Source of the DNA: Collinsella sp.
GTDB taxonomy: Bacteria > Actinomycetota > Coriobacteriia > Coriobacteriales > Coriobacteriaceae
Direction of reading: 5' to 3'
Assembly (NCBI GenBank): GCA_019413925.1
Contig: DXMY01000007.1
Location: 10,013-74,012, forward strand
DNA: 64,000 nucleotides
Shown here: positions 62,009-64,000 of the stretch, piece after piece
Layout of the letters: every line of letters begins with the position of its first letter
Position numbering within the stretch: position 1 is the stretch's first letter
The notes under the pieces: model-generated
What the model was told of the DNA's origin: nothing
Database searches by the model: none
The model's input: the letters and a program-made list of their open reading frames with translations, nothing else
Translations under genes and position numbers: made by a program

Positions 62009-62974
62009 GTGACTCTATACGAGCAGCTCGTTGTCGAGCTCACCAACCGATCGTTTTCCCTTCAGGCCGCCTACCGCAGCGGCGGCACGCCCTATGAGCT
62101 GAGTGACCGCGAGCCCGAGCCCTACGACCAGCAAATCAAGGACTTCGCCCGCATGATTGAGGAAGCCGATTGCGTGCTGGTGGGCGGGGCCTCCGGGCTC
62201 TCCGCGGCGGGCGGCGGCGACTTCTACTACGAGGACAACGCGACCTATCGCAGGCATTTCGGCAAATTCGCCGAGCGCTACGGTTTCAAGGGCGCGTTTG
62301 AGGGGTCGACCTACCGCTGGCCCACCGCCGAGGCACGCTGGGGTTATCTTGCCACCTTCCTCGACACCACACTCAACGCCCCGCCGCGCCAGCCCTACAA
62401 GGACCTCGACGCCATTCTTGCCGAGAAGGACTTTTTCGTGCTCACCACCAACCAAGACACGCAGTTTGTGAAGATCTACCCCTGGGAGAAGGTGGCCGAG
62501 ATTCAAGGCGACCACCGCTTTTTCCAATGTTCCCGCTGCTGCACCGATGACGTATGGGACGCGGTCGAGCCGGTCTCCCGCATGGTAGAGGCCATGGGAG
62601 ACGGCCTTGAGGTTCCGGCAGAGCTCGTGCCGCACTGCCCGCACTGCGGGGCAGAGGCGTTTCCTTGGGTTCGCGGCTACGGCAACTTCCTGCAGGGCGA
62701 GCTCTACGAGGAGCAGTACCGCAAGGTATCCGACTGGATTGACGCGCACGCGCGGCAGAAGATTCTATTCCTTGAGCTGGGCGTGGGCCGCATGACACCC
62801 GCGTTTATCCAGGAGCCGTTCTGGGCCCTCACGGCGCAGTTGCCGCAGGCCAGCTACATCGCCGTAAACAACAAGACGCAGTTTCTCCCCCGCGCGATCG
62901 AGGATCGGGGGCTCGCCGTTCGCGCCGACATCGCCGACGTGCTCGCCGACGTGCGCAAGACGCTGGGGAGGTAG
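62009..62974 (+). CDS. SirTM-like (class M) sirtuin
   Basis: 321 residues with GTG start after AAGAAGG. NAD site VGGASGLSAAGGGDF (58-72); TTNQDTQF (146-153); catalytic position EIQGDH with Gln166 in place of the sirtuin His, as described for SirTM; zinc cysteines C174xxC177 and C210xxC213 in CSRC and CPHC. C-terminal LFLELGVGRMTPAFIQEPFW. SirTM enzymes ADP-ribosylate lipoyl-carrier proteins and usually have a macrodomain partner; none is in the window. First of three tandem genes. Confidence 0.8.
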   Translation: MTLYEQLVVELTNRSFSLQAAYRSGGTPYELSDREPEPYDQQIKDFARMIEEADCVLVGGASGLSAAGGGDFYYEDNATYRRHFGKFAERYGFKGAFEGSTYRWPTAEARWGYLATFLDTTLNAPPRQPYKDLDAILAEKDFFVLTTNQDTQFVKIYPWEKVAEIQGDHRFFQCSRCCTDDVWDAVEPVSRMVEAMGDGLEVPAELVPHCPHCGAEAFPWVRGYGNFLQGELYEEQYRKVSDWIDAHARQKILFLELGVGRMTPAFIQEPFWALTAQLPQASYIAVNNKTQFLPRAIEDRGLAVRADIADVLADVRKTLGR

Positions 62975-62977
62975 CAC

Positions 62978-63676
62978 ATGGAAACGGTAAAAGCGGTTCG
63001 TATCGGCCAGGCACTTGCCGAGGCGGATCTTGTCATCATCGGCGCCAGCAACGGGCTCGACATGGCGGAGGGGCTCAACCTCTTCCGCGCCGACGCTCAT
63101 TTCCGAGAGACGTACGGGGACCTCGCTCAGGCCGACAGCATCGGCTGCATACTGCAGGGGCTCGCCTCTCCGGATGCAAACGTGCGACGCCGATGGGTCG
63201 AGCGGTTCCATCAAAAGGAGTATGTCGAGTATGAGCCCAGCCCGCTCATGAACGAGCTGCGGCATCTTACGGAGCACGCCGACACCTTCGTGGTCACATG
63301 CAACATCGACGGGCACTTCGCGCGCGCTGGGTTCAACGAGAACCGCGTGCTCGAGACGGAGGGAAGCACGCGCACGTCGATTGACGAGCAGCGTCTCGCC
63401 CATCCAGACGCCCTCGCCACAGCCCAGCTCGAGGAGCTCGAGTGCCTCGTGCGCACCCATCGCAACGGCAGGGTCGCCATCCTCGAACTTGGCGTGGGGC
63501 TGCGCAACGGCATCATAAAGCGCATGCTCGCCCAGGTCGTGAGCGCCTGCGAGCACGTCACCTACATCGTGTTCAATTACAGCCAGGCCATGGCGCCCAA
63601 CGCCTCGTGCGAGACGATTCTCGTTGACGGCGATATGGCCCCGGCTTTCGAGGAGATCGCCCGATGCCATCCCTAG
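62978..63676 (+). CDS. Degenerate sirtuin-fold protein
   Basis: 232 residues, 3 bp after the SirTM-like gene, GGGAGGTAGCAC start. IGASNGLDMAEGLNLF (21-36) and TCNIDGHF (107-114) keep sirtuin-like NAD motifs. The catalytic position reads ETEGS (Glu128), and no CxxC zinc pair is present. C-terminal ILELGVGLRNGIIKRML resembles the sister gene. May bind NAD-like ligand or act as a regulatory partner without deacylase or ADP-ribosyl activity. Overlaps the next gene by 13 nt. Confidence 0.75.
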   Translation: METVKAVRIGQALAEADLVIIGASNGLDMAEGLNLFRADAHFRETYGDLAQADSIGCILQGLASPDANVRRRWVERFHQKEYVEYEPSPLMNELRHLTEHADTFVVTCNIDGHFARAGFNENRVLETEGSTRTSIDEQRLAHPDALATAQLEELECLVRTHRNGRVAILELGVGLRNGIIKRMLAQVVSACEHVTYIVFNYSQAMAPNASCETILVDGDMAPAFEEIARCHP

Positions 63677-64000
63677 AAAGAGAAGCGATAAGGCTTCGAA
63701 GTCTTATCGACGATGCCGACGCCATCATCGTCGGCATCGGCTCGGGCATGTCGAGCGCCGCCGGGTTCAACCATTACAACCGCGCAGGCATGACGCGCGC
63801 CGGAATGGAGGACTGGCAGCAGGCCTTTGGCTTCAAGAGCCTTTTCGACGGCTTCTACTACCTCTACCCCAGCCTCGAGCAGCAATGGGCATACTACGCG
63901 CGATACATCGACTTCATGCTGCGCGAGCCGGCCTCACAGCCCTATCTCGGCCTGCGGTCCCTCCTCGGCCATAAGGACTACTTCATCCTGAGCACCAATG
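63664..64000 (+). CDS. Third sirtuin-fold gene, truncated by the window end
   Basis: 112 codons without stop. MPSLEREAIRLRSLIDDADA then IIVGIGSGMSSAAGFNHYNR (NAD motif), AFGFKSLFDGFYYLYPSLEQ, and the final ILSTN at the TxN motif. Most like a SirTM N-terminal half. The frame overlaps the previous gene by 13 nt, a coupled operon. Zinc ribbon and catalytic residues lie beyond the window. Confidence 0.8.
   Translation, partial: MPSLEREAIRLRSLIDDADAIIVGIGSGMSSAAGFNHYNRAGMTRAGMEDWQQAFGFKSLFDGFYYLYPSLEQQWAYYARYIDFMLREPASQPYLGLRSLLGHKDYFILSTN

Overview
The window is high-GC, gene-dense DNA. The likeliest source is an Actinomycetota gut anaerobe of the Coriobacteriia, probably a Collinsella species. 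This is inferred from gene content, strong AGGAGG-type ribosome binding sites, frequent GTG/TTG starts, and two families of GGGAC-containing palindromes that I associate with Collinsella genomes. No rRNA, tRNA or CRISPR array was seen.

Layout. 1-257 is the 3' end of a TrmL-type tRNA methyltransferase. 258-4245 is a lower-GC island: a four-gene leftward operon (lipoprotein, DUF4230 membrane protein, 43-residue microprotein, 354-residue unknown protein) beside a solo serine recombinase. 4246-10749 runs leftward: UvrA-like ATPase, AAA ATPase with winged helix, Tet(M)-like ribosome-protection GTPase, GNAT acetyltransferase. 10827-25951 is mostly housekeeping and transport: RsmJ, RlmA, MATE, a LysR/EamA divergent pair, Ung, SDR, a VUT-family transporter with a structured leader, RF3, a GntR/ABC operon, a ClC-like channel, a LOG-family protein and a K+ channel. 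26175-32927 holds a BvgS-like hybrid kinase, a PNPOx-like protein, a MalY/PatB aminotransferase, TrmO, an HTH/zinc-ribbon/TipAS regulator and a glutaredoxin. 32928-34216 is a repeat-rich island with one ribbon-helix-helix protein. 34217-44568 has Dus, a membrane protein bracketed by two inverted copies of a 182-bp palindromic element, a fused ABC exporter, and an extracytoplasmic thiol-redox operon (CD1871A-like peptide, 4Fe-4S NapH-like protein, TlpA lipoprotein) divergent from a two-component system. 44665-56724 has a GMP synthase lacking its amidotransferase domain, a LuxR regulator, a 1455-residue secreted wall protein, an acetyltransferase and a second type IIA topoisomerase pair. 56971-64000 is accessory: a second AAA ATPase paralogue, a flavoprotein, a GmrSD-like DUF262/DUF1524 protein with a DUF6508 partner, and a TetR regulator divergent from three tandem sirtuin-fold genes, the last cut by the window edge.

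Themes. The most unusual signals are (i) the tandem SirTM-like sirtuins, the middle one without zinc cysteines or a catalytic His/Gln; (ii) a short palindrome present eight times, seven of them within about 20 nt of a stop codon, four supplying or touching the stop; (iii) long palindromic elements, one family flanking a single gene in inverted orientation; (iv) two paralogous AAA ATPases that each have three short tandem repeats directly upstream; and (v) the recombinase-adjacent operon of mostly unknown secreted or membrane proteins.
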